Shown here in pieces: positions 23,485 to 33,009 of a stretch of 64,000 nt of DNA. The position numbers and the translations under genes were made by a program. The stretch covers positions 1 to 64,000 of the forward strand of contig JAFXZJ010000027.1 of the NCBI GenBank assembly GCA_017541305.1. Reading direction: 5' to 3'. The DNA comes from Clostridia bacterium (GTDB lineage Bacteria > Bacillota > Clostridia > Christensenellales > CAG-138). How positions within the stretch are numbered: position 1 is the first letter of the stretch; each line of letters starts with the position of its first letter. Under the pieces are notes generated by a model. The model did not search any database. It saw only the letters and a program-made list of their open reading frames with translations, and was not told the DNA's origin.

Positions 23485-25716
23485 TTAATTTACGAATATC
23501 CCTTCGGGTATAAGCTCTTCGGGTACCGCGGAGGGCGCCTGCTCCTGCGGGGCTTCATCGCCGGGTTCCGGGACGACCATCCATATGCCCTCGGTATCGC
23601 ACACGAGCTGAGGGTTCAGCGTGCAGTCGACGTATTCAAGCGATGGGCAATCGCTTAGATCGAGCTCCGTAAGCTCGTTGCCGCGGCACACGAGCACCGT
23701 AAGTCCCGGCAGTTCGAAGAGCTCGAGCGAATCGAGCCAGTTGTCGGCGCAGGTGAGCACGCTAAGCTCCACGCAGCCGTTGACCTTTATGGTGCACAGG
23801 CGGTTATCGTCGCAGTAAAGCGTCCGCAACCCCAGCAGGCTCGAGACGTCGAGGCAGCCTACCATATCGAGGCCGCTTATATCGACGCCGGCCGCATACC
23901 TGAAATTGCCCAGGCCCGACCAGACCACGCCGCGGCCGTACTCCCTCGCCGCCTCGTCGAACGCGGCGGACCAGGTGGAGGGATCGTCGGGAGAATAATC
24001 GGGGTTCAGCTTTTCTCCGTTGCGCACGCCGTCCTCATCCCGTATCTCAAAGAAACAGCGGAGCTTTTCAGTATCGTATGCGCTGAAAGGTATCTCGCCT
24101 TCATCAACGAACACCGCGTTCCACGCCTGCTGACCCATTGCCGAAACGGGATCGTCTATCACCGCCATTGCTTCCTCGTCCCAATAGGGCTCGCCGCCGT
24201 AAACCTGGTCGGAGCAGATGAGGCCGCCCCGAGAATCGAACCAGCCGAGCAGCGCCGCGCCCCTGTTGGGAACGGCGAAAACGTAGCGTTCCCTGCCATT
24301 TTGATAATATCCCACGGAGCCGCCGCCCTCGCAGGTTATGACCGAGGCCGGCGCGTGCTCAAGGCCCGAAAGATCTATGCGTTCAAGCGCGGTATCGGTG
24401 CAGTTGAGCAGTGAGAGCGCGGGGCAATTCGAAATACCGAAGCTCTCGAGCGGATTCCCGCTGCAGTCGAGCGACGCGAGAGCGTTACAATCGTGAAGCT
24501 CGAGCCCCGTCAGTGAATTGCCGCTGCAATCCACGTAAGAAAGCTTTTCGAACGAGCTGAGATCGAGCGTGCCGACCATGTCCATATCCCATATATCCAT
24601 GCTTTCGATATGCGCCAGGCCGTCGCTGTATATCCACTTGACGCCGTATTCGGCGGCGCGAAGACGCTGACCGTCGTCATACAACTCGACGTGTGTCCAC
24701 GAGGCGGGATCTTCGGGATCGTAATCCGGATCGAGCTTCTCACCGTTGCGTACGCCCTCGTCGTCGGCGGTCTCAAGGAAGGCGCGCAGCTTATCCGCGT
24801 CATTCGCGCTCACCTCAACGTCCTCAAGGCGCTCAAAGCGCGCGAACCAGCGGCTTGCGCCCGTCTCCGTCACGGGATCGGGAGCGATCGGTCCTTCCGC
24901 GTCATAATCGGCGTATCCTCCGAATGAGGGGCTTGATGAAAGCAGCTCGCCCGTTTCGCCGTACCAGCCGGTGAACACGCTGCCGCGGTTTGCGGAAGCA
25001 TAGAGCATGCTGCCGTCGAGCTCCGAGGAGGCGCACACAAAGCCGTCGCCCACGGCCGTTATACTGTCAAGGAAAAACGCGGGGCACGCGCCGAGATCGA
25101 GCTCGGATAAGGGGTTCATCGACGCGTCGATGCTGCGCAGCCTTTGAAGCGATGAAAGCTGCAGGGAGCGCAGAAGATTGCCCGCGCAGTTGAGCATGGC
25201 AAGCGACCCGCAGCCCGCGACATCAAGCGATACTATGGAGCATTCCGAGCAGTCCAGCTCGACAAGGCGCGCGCAGAGGGATACGTTGAGCGCGGTGACG
25301 CCCGGCTCGTTCCTGACGATGACGGATGCAAGCCCGGGACAGCCTTCCAGATCGAGCTCGCCGACGAGGCCGGATTTGTCGAACCGGACCCATCTTAAAC
25401 AGCGCACACCGTTGACGTCCATGAAGCCGGCGCCGAAGCTTTCCGTCCATTCCGCTTCTTCATCAGCAAAGGCGACGGCGACGCGCCAGGTTTCGGGATC
25501 GGCGGGGTCGTAAAGCTCGCTTAGCTTTTCGCCGTTTTTTACGCCGTATGCGTCCGCCGTTTCCAGGAACGCCGCAAGCTTTGAATAATCATGCGCCGAA
25601 TAGCCCGCGGGCACGCTCGGCGCCCCGCCGCTTTCCGCCGGCAGGGGCATGGAAGCGCCCAGGCATATTATCGATAACAGCGCCGCAAGCAGCGCGGCCG
25701 CAATGCGTTTTTGCAT
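23485..25716 (-). CDS. Secreted leucine-rich-repeat-like protein with three internal repeats
   Basis: A 743-residue secreted protein with a signal peptide ending near ASMPLPAES. It is built of three large repeats (about residues 44-295, 305-545, 550-715). Each starts with KL..FLET.D..GV.NGEKL...Y.P.DP.TW and then has LRR-like strands such as LTELDLSDCPSLEYVDC, with LxCxxNxL spacing resembling internalin-type or clostridial short LRRs. Two of the repeats also end in a GWYGETG/GWFDSRG strand. Such proteins are typically surface-exposed binding modules. No anchor motif or dockerin is present. It has its own promoter and terminator. Confidence 0.8.
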   Translation of the reverse strand: MQKRIAAALLAALLSIICLGASMPLPAESGGAPSVPAGYSAHDYSKLAAFLETADAYGVKNGEKLSELYDPADPETWRVAVAFADEEAEWTESFGAGFMDVNGVRCLRWVRFDKSGLVGELDLEGCPGLASVIVRNEPGVTALNVSLCARLVELDCSECSIVSLDVAGCGSLAMLNCAGNLLRSLQLSSLQRLRSIDASMNPLSELDLGACPAFFLDSITAVGDGFVCASSELDGSMLYASANRGSVFTGWYGETGELLSSSPSFGGYADYDAEGPIAPDPVTETGASRWFARFERLEDVEVSANDADKLRAFLETADDEGVRNGEKLDPDYDPEDPASWTHVELYDDGQRLRAAEYGVKWIYSDGLAHIESMDIWDMDMVGTLDLSSFEKLSYVDCSGNSLTGLELHDCNALASLDCSGNPLESFGISNCPALSLLNCTDTALERIDLSGLEHAPASVITCEGGGSVGYYQNGRERYVFAVPNRGAALLGWFDSRGGLICSDQVYGGEPYWDEEAMAVIDDPVSAMGQQAWNAVFVDEGEIPFSAYDTEKLRCFFEIRDEDGVRNGEKLNPDYSPDDPSTWSAAFDEAAREYGRGVVWSGLGNFRYAAGVDISGLDMVGCLDVSSLLGLRTLYCDDNRLCTIKVNGCVELSVLTCADNWLDSLELFELPGLTVLVCRGNELTELDLSDCPSLEYVDCTLNPQLVCDTEGIWMVVPEPGDEAPQEQAPSAVPEELIPEGIFVN

Positions 25717-25813
25717 CTATATCCTCCGGATCCTCGGGTATCATCATAAAATACAGGCACAGAAAAAGAGGCGCACCATGCGTCCCCCCTATGCCGCGTT
25801 TCCGATCCTTTAT

Positions 25814-25841
25814 ATTATACATCGAAAAATACGTTTGTCAA
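25814..25841 (-). promoter_or_regulatory. Promoter of the LRR-like gene
   Basis: Minus-strand TTGACA (25836-25841) and TATAAT (25814-25819), 16-bp spacer, about 100 bp upstream of the start at 25716. Confidence 0.75.
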
Positions 25842-25842
25842 G

Positions 25843-25880
25843 CAAAAAATAGGGCGTCCCGAAAGTTTTTTCGGGACGCC
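25843..25880 (-). terminator. Terminator of the pot operon
   Basis: GGCGTCCCGAAA and TTTCGGGACGCC form a 12-bp stem, followed on the minus strand by CTATTTTTT, 19 bp past the potD stop. Confidence 0.88.
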
Positions 25881-25898
25881 GGCACAACATATTGTGTT

Positions 25899-27011
25899 TT
25901 ATTTGCGCATTGCGGCGTGGTACTCGGACCAGGCGTTGTTGAAGACCTCAACGAAATCGCCCAGATCGTGGAATACCGAGCAGCGTGCAAGCACCTCGTC
26001 GGAGGGATTGAATATCTCGTTGCTGCGGAATTCCTCATCGAGCAGATCTATCGCGCCCTGGTTGGGAGAGGAATAGAATATGTACTCGGTGTTGCGCGCG
26101 GCAAGATTGGCGTCGTTGATGAAGTTGATGAAGGCATGGGCCGCCTCGACGTTCTGAGCGGACTTGGGGATAACGACGTTGTCGAACCAGACGTTGGAGC
26201 CCTCCTTGGGGACGACGTAGGCAAGATCCTCGTTCTCGGTGCAGGCGTCGAACGCGTCGCCGGAATAGATGACGGCAAGCGCGGCCATATTGTTCTTCAT
26301 GGAGGTGCGGATATCATCGGTGCCGAGGCCCTTGAGCAGGGGGATCTGCTTGATGAGCTCGTCCTTGGCCTGATTCACTTCGTCGGCGTTCCTGGTGTTG
26401 ATGTCATAGCCAAGGCGCAGGAGCGAAACGGCGATCGCGTCGCGCACGGAATCATACTGCCAGATCTGACCGGAATACTTCTCGTTCCACAGGATATCCC
26501 AGGAATCGACCTCTTCATCGACCATCGTGGTGTTATACAGTATGCCCACGGTGCCCCACATATAGGGGAGGGAATACTTGTTGCCGGGATCGAAGCCGTT
26601 GGTGATCTCGAGCATCCTGGGCGCGATGTTTTTGGCGTTGGGGATCTTGTCCATATCAAGGGGCAGGAGCAGATCGTCGGCAATGAGCTTTTCGATGATG
26701 TAATCGGAGGGGAAACACATGTCATATACGCAGTCGGCGGAACGGAGCTTTATGAGCATCTCCTCATTGGACGTCATCTCCATATAATTGACCTCGACGC
26801 CGGTCTCCTCTTCGAATATGGCAATGAGCTCTTCATCGATGTATTCGCCCCAGTTGAGGATATTCAGCTTGCCGCCGATATGCTCATACTGATCGCCGTC
26901 GGCAAAGCTGTAATCGGGCTCGTCGTCGCTGCCGGAGGGGGTGTTTCCGCCGCAGGCCGCGAGAGCAATGAGCATGAATGCCGCGAGGGTGAGTGCAAGG
27001 ATCTTTTTCAT
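25899..27011 (-). CDS. potD: Spermidine/putrescine-binding lipoprotein PotD
   Basis: The extracellular substrate-binding lipoprotein of the polyamine ABC importer: 370 residues, signal peptide with lipobox IALAAC, then LNILNWGEYIDEELIAIFEEETGV, the usual start of PotD/PotF. FPSDYIIEKL, the LPYMWGTVGILYN ligand-site region and WDILWNEKYSGQI follow. Its ATG overlaps the potC stop as ATGA. Last gene of the puuR-potABCD operon. Confidence 0.95.
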   Translation of the reverse strand: MKKILALTLAAFMLIALAACGGNTPSGSDDEPDYSFADGDQYEHIGGKLNILNWGEYIDEELIAIFEEETGVEVNYMEMTSNEEMLIKLRSADCVYDMCFPSDYIIEKLIADDLLLPLDMDKIPNAKNIAPRMLEITNGFDPGNKYSLPYMWGTVGILYNTTMVDEEVDSWDILWNEKYSGQIWQYDSVRDAIAVSLLRLGYDINTRNADEVNQAKDELIKQIPLLKGLGTDDIRTSMKNNMAALAVIYSGDAFDACTENEDLAYVVPKEGSNVWFDNVVIPKSAQNVEAAHAFINFINDANLAARNTEYIFYSSPNQGAIDLLDEEFRSNEIFNPSDEVLARCSVFHDLGDFVEVFNNAWSEYHAAMRK

Positions 27012-27889
27012 TTGAGGTTTCCTCCCTTATCTTTGAGTTTGACTTTCTTGTTCTGTATTTCATACTCGCGCTCCTTGGCAAGCCGCCTTAAATTGACGAC
27101 CAGAAGCAGGGTCACGAGGGGTATGAATATGACCGTTGCAAGGGCGGGATTGACTCCCCTTGTGCCCCTTGCGGACGAGTAGATGTAAACCGACAGCACG
27201 CTGCGCAGATCGGATACGAAGTAGCTTACGACGAAATCGTCGAGCGACATGGTCAGCGCCATTATAAAGCCCGAGGATATGCCCGGCATGATATCGGGGA
27301 TAACCACCTTCCAAAGCGCCTTTGAGGGCGAGCAGCCCAGGTCCATGGCCGCCTCATACAGCAGGCCCGAGCTCTGCCGCAATCGCGGCATTACCGAGAA
27401 TATCACGTAAGGCACGCTGAACGTGACGTGAGCGATTATCAGCTTTGGCACGTCGCCTATCTGATTGACGCCCAGCCTTACGAGAAGCCCGTTCACGAAC
27501 GCGAAGAGCATCATGAACGTGATGCCGGTGACCAGGTCGGGATTGACCATGGGAAGCTGCGAAACGTTGAGGATAAGGTTTCTGGAGCGCTTCTTCATGG
27601 CGTAGATGCCTATCGCCGCGGCAGTGCCCAGCACCGTGGCGAGCACGCTTGAAACGGCCGCGATCTCAAGGGTGAGTATCAGGGCCTTGCCCGCCTCGCC
27701 GGTGAAGATATTGGCGTAATTGTCAAGCGTGAAGCCCTTCCATGCGCCAATATTGGTGTAGGATACGCGTCTGCCCGTTCCGAAATCATTGAACGAGAAC
27801 ACGATGAGGTAGATGATCGGGATGTAGAGGAAGAATATCATCAGCCCGAGATACACGTATTTTAACGATTTGGCCGCCTTTTTCACCAC
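27008..27889 (-). CDS. potC: Spermidine/putrescine ABC transporter permease PotC
   Basis: A 293-residue inner-membrane permease with about six helices and the EAA loop EAAMDLGCSPSKALWKVVIP (about 178-197), which contacts the ATPase. It opens FFLYIPIIYLIVFSFND as PotC proteins do. It overlaps potB by 7 bp and potD by 4 bp, so translation is coupled along the operon. Confidence 0.95.
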   Translation of the reverse strand: MVKKAAKSLKYVYLGLMIFFLYIPIIYLIVFSFNDFGTGRRVSYTNIGAWKGFTLDNYANIFTGEAGKALILTLEIAAVSSVLATVLGTAAAIGIYAMKKRSRNLILNVSQLPMVNPDLVTGITFMMLFAFVNGLLVRLGVNQIGDVPKLIIAHVTFSVPYVIFSVMPRLRQSSGLLYEAAMDLGCSPSKALWKVVIPDIMPGISSGFIMALTMSLDDFVVSYFVSDLRSVLSVYIYSSARGTRGVNPALATVIFIPLVTLLLVVNLRRLAKEREYEIQNKKVKLKDKGGNLK

Positions 27890-28680
27890 ATCTGCCCCCC
27901 TGTCTGCTGATCCTTGTCAAAGTGGTTCATAATGAGCGTGGAGACGAGCACCGATATCAGCAGTATTATCGAAAGCGTGCTGCCGACCGCGAAATCGCCC
28001 TGTCCGGACAGGCTCTTGAACGCAAGCTCGATCTCGTTGCCGTAGAGGTGATACTTGCCGTTGCCTATCAGCACGGGCACCGTGAATGCCGTGATCGCGG
28101 GTATGAACACCATTGTGATGCCAGAAACGATGCCGGGCACAGAAAGGGGCAGCACTACCCGCAGGAAGGTCGTAACCGAATTGGCGCCCAGATCCCTCGA
28201 TGCCTCGATAAGGGATTTATCGAGCTTCGAAAGCGTGTTGTAAAGGGGCAGTATCATAAAGGGCAGGAAGTCATATACCAGCACCATCAGCACCGAGCCT
28301 TCAAGCCCCAGAAAGCCGCGCACGCCGGGTATGACGTATTCAAGTATCGCATGCCATGCATAGGTCCTCAAAACAAAGTTCATCCACATGGGAACGAAGA
28401 ACAGAACCGATATGAACCCAGCGACGGACTTTTTCATGCCCGAGAGGATATAGGCGATCGGGTAGCCCAGGAGAAGGCAGATCGCAGTCGTTTTGAGCGC
28501 GATATCTATGCTCTCCACAAGAACGGTCCATTTGCCGCCGTCCTTAAGCGTATCCCAAAACTTGGTCAGATCGAACTGCCCGTTCACGTTGACCGCATAG
28601 TAGAGGATGAAGAACATCGGTATCACGATGAACAGTATCATCCACACTATGTAGGGGTAAGCTAAGACCTTGCGCTTCAT
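27883..28680 (-). CDS. potB: Spermidine/putrescine ABC transporter permease PotB
   Basis: A 265-residue permease with six predicted helices and the EAA loop EASRDLGANSVTTFLRVVLP. It begins YPYIVWMILFIVIPMFFILY, typical of PotB. It pairs with PotC to form the channel and lies 4 bp after the potA stop. Confidence 0.95.
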   Translation of the reverse strand: MKRKVLAYPYIVWMILFIVIPMFFILYYAVNVNGQFDLTKFWDTLKDGGKWTVLVESIDIALKTTAICLLLGYPIAYILSGMKKSVAGFISVLFFVPMWMNFVLRTYAWHAILEYVIPGVRGFLGLEGSVLMVLVYDFLPFMILPLYNTLSKLDKSLIEASRDLGANSVTTFLRVVLPLSVPGIVSGITMVFIPAITAFTVPVLIGNGKYHLYGNEIELAFKSLSGQGDFAVGSTLSIILLISVLVSTLIMNHFDKDQQTGGQMW

Positions 28681-28684
28681 CGGC

Positions 28685-30061
28685 TCACTCCTCCTTGTCG
28701 GAAAGCTGGAGATCGCCGGGCTCGACGGCTATGCCGACCTCCTCGCCCTCCTCCATATAATCATCGGAATGAGCGATCCAGTCGTTCTCCTCGCAGGAGA
28801 CGGTGAGCTGATAGTGGGTGCCCAGGAACATGCATTCCTTGACGGTGCCGGTGAGCTTTGCCTCGGCGGGCGGTATGATCCTGACCTTTTCGGGCGCGAT
28901 CTCGACAAGCGCGATCTCTTTGTTTTCATATTCGTCAAGCCCGTTGGCCTCAAATCCGACGTTGTCGATATACACCATGCCCTCGGAAGGCCAGCATTCC
29001 GCGTCGAACAGGTTGGTTGCGCGGGTCTTTTTCATAATATGTATGGCGTCGGGCGGTATGGAGATGCCCACCTGCTGACCCACCTCGGCAAATTCGGTGG
29101 TGTGAACGACCCATTCATAGCCGCCGCAGTCGACGTCTATCTCGTAATGAACGCCCATGAACACCACGGATACGACCTTGCCCGAAATGCGCGCGGCGGA
29201 GGGATCGACTATGTCGATATCCTCGGGGCGGATCACAACGTCCACCTCGACGTTCTTGCCGAAGCCCGCGTCCACGCAGGGGAACACCATGCCCTTCATG
29301 CGCACCTTGTAATCCTCGAGCATAACGCCGGGAACTATATTGCTTTCGCCGATGAAGTCGGCAACGAAGGGGTTCTTGGGCTCGTTGTAAATATCGGTCG
29401 GGCGGCCGATCTGCTGTATCACGCCGTCCTTCATTACGACTATGGTATCGGACATCGTGAGCGCCTCCTCCTGATCGTGGGTGACGAACACGAACGTGAT
29501 GCCAAGCTGCTGCTGCATGCGCTTGAGCTCCACCTGCATCTCCTTGCGCAGCTTCAGATCGAGCGCGCCCAAAGGCTCGTCCAAAAGGAGCACCTTGGGC
29601 TCGTTTACCAGCGCGCGGGCGATAGCCACGCGCTGCTGCTGACCGCCCGAAAGCTGATCGATCCAGCGCTTGCCATAGCCCTCGAGATTGACGAGCTTGA
29701 GCATTGCGTTGACCTTTTCCTCTATCTCGGGCTTCTTGGCCTTTTTGATCTTCAGGCCGAAGGCGATGTTGTCGAACACGTTGAGATGGGGGAACAGCGC
29801 GTATTTCTGGAACACGGTGTTGACCTGCCTCTTGTGAGGGGGAACGCCCTGCATATCCTTGCCGTCGATCAGCACGGTGCCCGAGGTGGGCGTGACGAAG
29901 CCGGCGATGATCCTGAGCAAAGTTGTCTTGCCGCAGCCTGAGGGGCCGAGCAGGGTCAAAAATTCGCCGTCCCTTATGTAAAGGTTGACGTTGTCCAGAG
30001 CAAGGCTTCCGTCATATTCCTTGGTGATGCCGGTGAGCTCGATGAGTTTTTTGTTTTCCAT
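28685..30061 (-). CDS. potA: Polyamine ABC transporter ATPase PotA, extended form
   Basis: This ATPase energises polyamine uptake. Walker [10 protein letters not shown] (about residues 38-46), Q-loop, signature [15 protein letters not shown] (about 139-153), Walker [12 protein letters not shown] and switch His in THDQEEAL. At 458 residues it is about 90 longer than a usual PotA: the C-terminal part carries two TOBE-like modules, [11 protein letters not shown]...[12 protein letters not shown] and [10 protein letters not shown]...[12 protein letters not shown]. These look like a duplication and may act in regulation. Second gene of the operon, 23 bp after the regulator. Confidence 0.94.
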   Translation of the reverse strand: MENKKLIELTGITKEYDGSLALDNVNLYIRDGEFLTLLGPSGCGKTTLLRIIAGFVTPTSGTVLIDGKDMQGVPPHKRQVNTVFQKYALFPHLNVFDNIAFGLKIKKAKKPEIEEKVNAMLKLVNLEGYGKRWIDQLSGGQQQRVAIARALVNEPKVLLLDEPLGALDLKLRKEMQVELKRMQQQLGITFVFVTHDQEEALTMSDTIVVMKDGVIQQIGRPTDIYNEPKNPFVADFIGESNIVPGVMLEDYKVRMKGMVFPCVDAGFGKNVEVDVVIRPEDIDIVDPSAARISGKVVSVVFMGVHYEIDVDCGGYEWVVHTTEFAEVGQQVGISIPPDAIHIMKKTRATNLFDAECWPSEGMVYIDNVGFEANGLDEYENKEIALVEIAPEKVRIIPPAEAKLTGTVKECMFLGTHYQLTVSCEENDWIAHSDDYMEEGEEVGIAVEPGDLQLSDKEE

Positions 30062-30084
30062 ATGTTTTCCCCCCGAAATTGGTA

Positions 30085-30627
30085 TTAGAAGGACGGCGGA
30101 GTCGCCACCCAGATGACGCGCGATTCGCGCTGAGTGCCGTTGATAAGGTAATGCTCCTCCGTGGGCTTGAAGCAGAAGCTGTCGCCCTTTTTGAGCTTGA
30201 ACCTGCGCATTCCCAGCACAAGGGTCACGCTGCCCGAAAGCACCAGCCCGAATTCCTCTCCCTCATGAGGATCGTCGGGATAAGTGGAGCCGTTGGGCGC
30301 AAGCGTCACCATGATGGGCTCCAGCGCGTTCTTCTGCGCGTTGGGCACCAGCCAGCAGATGGAATGACCCGATTCGGCGTCCTCGCTGACGAACATATCG
30401 TCGGGTGTGAACACGACCTTTTCATCGTCGTTCCTGGCGAAGAAATCGGATATGTCCGTGCCGAGCGCTTCGAGTATGTCCATGAGAGTTGCGATCGAGG
30501 GCGAGGTGAGGTTCCTTTCAAGCTGACTTATAAAGCCCTTGGAAAGCTCCGTCCTTGCGGCAAGCTCCTCCTGTGTGAGGCCCAGCTTGAGCCTCCTTCT
30601 TTTGATCCTGTCGCCGATATCGACCAA
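30085..30627 (-). CDS. XRE-cupin transcriptional regulator (PuuR-type) of the pot operon
   Basis: A 180-residue regulator: an N-terminal helix-turn-helix (about 5-60, [20 protein letters not shown]) and a C-terminal cupin (about 105-178, [19 protein letters not shown] and [13 protein letters not shown]). This architecture, as the first gene of potABCD, is the common clostridial polyamine-responsive regulator. The cupin probably senses the polyamine or a related metabolite. Confidence 0.9.
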   Translation of the reverse strand: MVDIGDRIKRRRLKLGLTQEELAARTELSKGFISQLERNLTSPSIATLMDILEALGTDISDFFARNDDEKVVFTPDDMFVSEDAESGHSICWLVPNAQKNALEPIMVTLAPNGSTYPDDPHEGEEFGLVLSGSVTLVLGMRRFKLKKGDSFCFKPTEEHYLINGTQRESRVIWVATPPSF

Positions 30628-30691
30628 CGCGATCCCTCCTCCGCAACAATGCTAAACCGGAAGTTTATAAACACTAAACCGATGCAGTAGA

Positions 30692-30720
30692 ATTAAACCA
30701 TGTTATCACTTCATTGTCAA
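30692..30720 (-). promoter_or_regulatory. Promoter of the puuR-potABCD operon
   Basis: Minus-strand TTGACA (30715-30720) and TTTAAT (30692-30697), spacer 17 bp, about 65 bp upstream of the regulator start. An inverted GGTTTA...TAAACC-type arrangement (30657-30690) near the start site could be the regulator binding site. Confidence 0.65.
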
Positions 30721-30841
30721 CAGGCGCAGTGAAAATATACGAAGAAATTTCGACGGCGTACGGGAATGTTCGAAAAAACAAGCTGCCGAAAGCGCAATAT
30801 TCGCTCCGAAAGCGGATTTTTTGCTTTTTGTTACGCCTCTT

Positions 30842-30884
30842 GATCGCGCGTTTGTAGAAAAATGCCGGCAGGAAACACGCGATC
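30842..30884. repeat. 12-bp-stem inverted repeat downstream of the unknown gene
   Basis: GATCGCGCGTTT (30842-30853) pairs with AAACACGCGATC (30873-30884), 12 pairs with one G-T, around a 19-nt loop that itself holds GCCGGC. No T-run follows on either strand, so it is not a normal terminator. The rest of 30721-30925 shows nothing recognisable. Confidence 0.5.
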
Positions 30885-30925
30885 TCGTATGGGAAGCGTC
30901 ACTAAACTTCGGGTTTAATAACGAT

Positions 30926-31921
30926 TTACAGCTCGAAGAGATCCGAGATCGCTCCGTCCTCGAAAACGAGCCTGAACCTTCGCGGGCGTATTATCGTATC
31001 GCCATCTTCATACAGTCCGGCGGTGACAGTGCCCTCGGGCTCCTCCATGGGATAAACGGCTGCCTTCGACCAGCTCCCCAGGAACCCGCGAAGCTCCTCC
31101 TCCCCCGTCCCCGAAAGCCCGCCGGAGAGCAGGCCGCGCCAGCCCCGCTCGAAGCCGAGCGCGAGCTCCTCAAAAAAGCAAAGCGCCCTGTCCGCGTCCG
31201 TTTCGGGCGGTCTTTCGGGATGTGTGAAAAATCCCGTTTCTTCGCCGCTCTTAACAAATCCCCGCGGCGAAAGCTCGAAGCGGATCCTTTTTTCCAGCCC
31301 GCGTGCGCTCGGCAGCGACCTGACTATCGTCGGACTGCCATCCGAGATATCGGCGAACGAACCCTCCTCGTCAAGCAGCGTCTCAGCGTTCCTGTCAAGC
31401 ATTATCAGCCGCATCCCATGCTCGGTTTCGCCAAGCACCGCGAGCATCACCTCTCTGCCGAGATCGACGGTGCGCAGGCTGCCGCCCGTGCCCTCTCCGA
31501 GCGGAACGGAAAACGCTTCACCCCTTTCCGGCGCGAACGCAATGCGCAGGCCTCCGTCAAGATACAGCTCCGCCTTTGCGCGGGCGTCCTTATAGGCGAA
31601 CCCGCAGGAATCGAGCAGGCGCGGCGCGTTATCCGGCGCACGCATGAGCGGCAGGGGCTCTATGAACGCTTCAAGCGCGTCGCCCCAGTCGATCAGCTTA
31701 AGCGTGGAATCCTTAACGAGCCCGTTTTCAAAACGCAGCCGGTGCAGCGCGGGTATGCTCGCCGGCACGGGCTCCATGCTCCACACCGTGAAAGCCATTT
31801 CGCCCGACGCGGGCGCAGGCGTCAGCGCGGGCACGTCGGGGCTCAGCTCCAGCAGGCTGCCCGGAAATAACAGCATGCAGTGCGCCGGGCTTCTGAATAT
31901 AACCGTTGGCAAACGATCCAT
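30926..31921 (-). CDS. Uncharacterised 331-residue protein
   Basis: The frame starts at the ATG at 31919-31921, preceded by AAAGGAGAG. No signal peptide, membrane segment or motif I recognise. The N-terminal half is beta-rich (GEMAFTVWSMEPVPA, LYLDGGLRIAFAPE); residues 240-290 look helical (DADRALCFFEELALGFERG); the protein ends in another strand pair (RRFRLVFEDGAISDLFEL). Codon usage matches its neighbours. It is divergent from the rpiR-PHP pair with about 250 bp between. A cytoplasmic protein of unknown role. Confidence 0.7.
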   Translation of the reverse strand: MDRLPTVIFRSPAHCMLLFPGSLLELSPDVPALTPAPASGEMAFTVWSMEPVPASIPALHRLRFENGLVKDSTLKLIDWGDALEAFIEPLPLMRAPDNAPRLLDSCGFAYKDARAKAELYLDGGLRIAFAPERGEAFSVPLGEGTGGSLRTVDLGREVMLAVLGETEHGMRLIMLDRNAETLLDEEGSFADISDGSPTIVRSLPSARGLEKRIRFELSPRGFVKSGEETGFFTHPERPPETDADRALCFFEELALGFERGWRGLLSGGLSGTGEEELRGFLGSWSKAAVYPMEEPEGTVTAGLYEDGDTIIRPRRFRLVFEDGAISDLFEL

Positions 31922-32085
31922 TTTACACTCTCCTTTATCAGACTACTATTCCCCCATTCCCTCCGCTATTCGCCGCGGAATCGCCGAATGTGATAAAAAT
32001 GAGCGTTTCAGCGCCATGAAAACCGTATTTTTGTTAAATCAGTTACACAAACCCACAGCGCTGTTCTTTTTTTATGCAAATATGC

Positions 32086-32114
32086 TTGAATTTTTAATAA
32101 CTTTATGGTAAAAT
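32086..32114 (+). promoter_or_regulatory. Promoter of the rpiR-PHP operon
   Basis: TTGAAT (32086-32091) and TAAAAT (32109-32114), spacer 17 bp, about 60 bp before the ATG at 32173. Confidence 0.6.
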
Positions 32115-32172
32115 TCCGTTAATATATTTTGCACTGTCACACAGAGCAGACATAAACGGAGGTAAAATAATT

Positions 32173-33000
32173 ATGCCTGCAAGGATGAAACTAAGCTCGG
32201 TTTACTCCACTCTGCCGCCTGCCGAAAGGAAGGTAGCGGATTTTATTCTTGCCAATCCCGACGCCGCGGCGCACATGGTCATCAACGAGATCGCGCATCA
32301 CGCGGGAGTCAGCGTTCCTTCCGTCACAAGGCTTGCGCGCAAGCTCGGCTATGACGGCTTTATGGATTTCCGCGTATCGCTTGCCAGCAGCACGTCTGCC
32401 ATACGCACTGATTACGGCCAGCCCATTTCCAGCACCGATCCCGACGACGTAATGATTCGCAAGATCATGACCGGGCATATGTCCGCGCTGGATTCCACCA
32501 TGCGCGTGCTTGACGCGCAGAAGTTCTCGGAGCTTGCTTCCGAGGTGCTCAGCTGCCGCAGGGTAGTATGGCTCGGCACCGGCAACTGCGTCGATCTTGC
32601 CAATACCGTTTCCGACAGCTTCTGCAGGCTTGGCGTGGATTCGGTCGTGGTGGGCGGCAGGGGGATAATGCATAAGTATGCCGCCTGCACCAAGGAAGGC
32701 GATCTGGTATTCGCTCTCACAAGGACGGGCAAGACTCAGCGCACCATCGACGGCTTGCGCATCGCCAAGGAGCACGGCGCAAGGACCGTGCTGATCACCA
32801 ATCTGGTCAATTCCCCCGGCGAGCAATATGCCGATTACTGCTTCTGCACCTCGCGGCAGGACGAGCTCTACCGCATCTGCGGATATGAGACTATCACGTC
32901 CTTCTGCGCGCTGCTTGAAACGCTGCTGACTATTGTCGAAAGGAAGAAGGGGTTCAGCTCGAAGGCGCATTTCCTCGAGACGATGACCTCTCAGAAATGA
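32173..33000 (+). CDS. MurR/RpiR-family transcriptional regulator
   Basis: A 275-residue regulator: N-terminal HTH_6 domain (residues 1-77, MVINEIAHHAGVSVPSVTRLARKLGY) and a C-terminal SIS sugar-phosphate-binding domain (about 120-255, VVWLGTGNCVDLA, GDLVFALTRTGKT). It likely senses a phosphosugar. It is followed 9 bp later by a PHP phosphoesterase gene, which suggests a shared pathway, but no sugar transporter or isomerase is adjacent. GGAGG precedes the start. Confidence 0.92.
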   Translation: MPARMKLSSVYSTLPPAERKVADFILANPDAAAHMVINEIAHHAGVSVPSVTRLARKLGYDGFMDFRVSLASSTSAIRTDYGQPISSTDPDDVMIRKIMTGHMSALDSTMRVLDAQKFSELASEVLSCRRVVWLGTGNCVDLANTVSDSFCRLGVDSVVVGGRGIMHKYAACTKEGDLVFALTRTGKTQRTIDGLRIAKEHGARTVLITNLVNSPGEQYADYCFCTSRQDELYRICGYETITSFCALLETLLTIVERKKGFSSKAHFLETMTSQK

Positions 33001-33009
33001 TCGTAAAGA

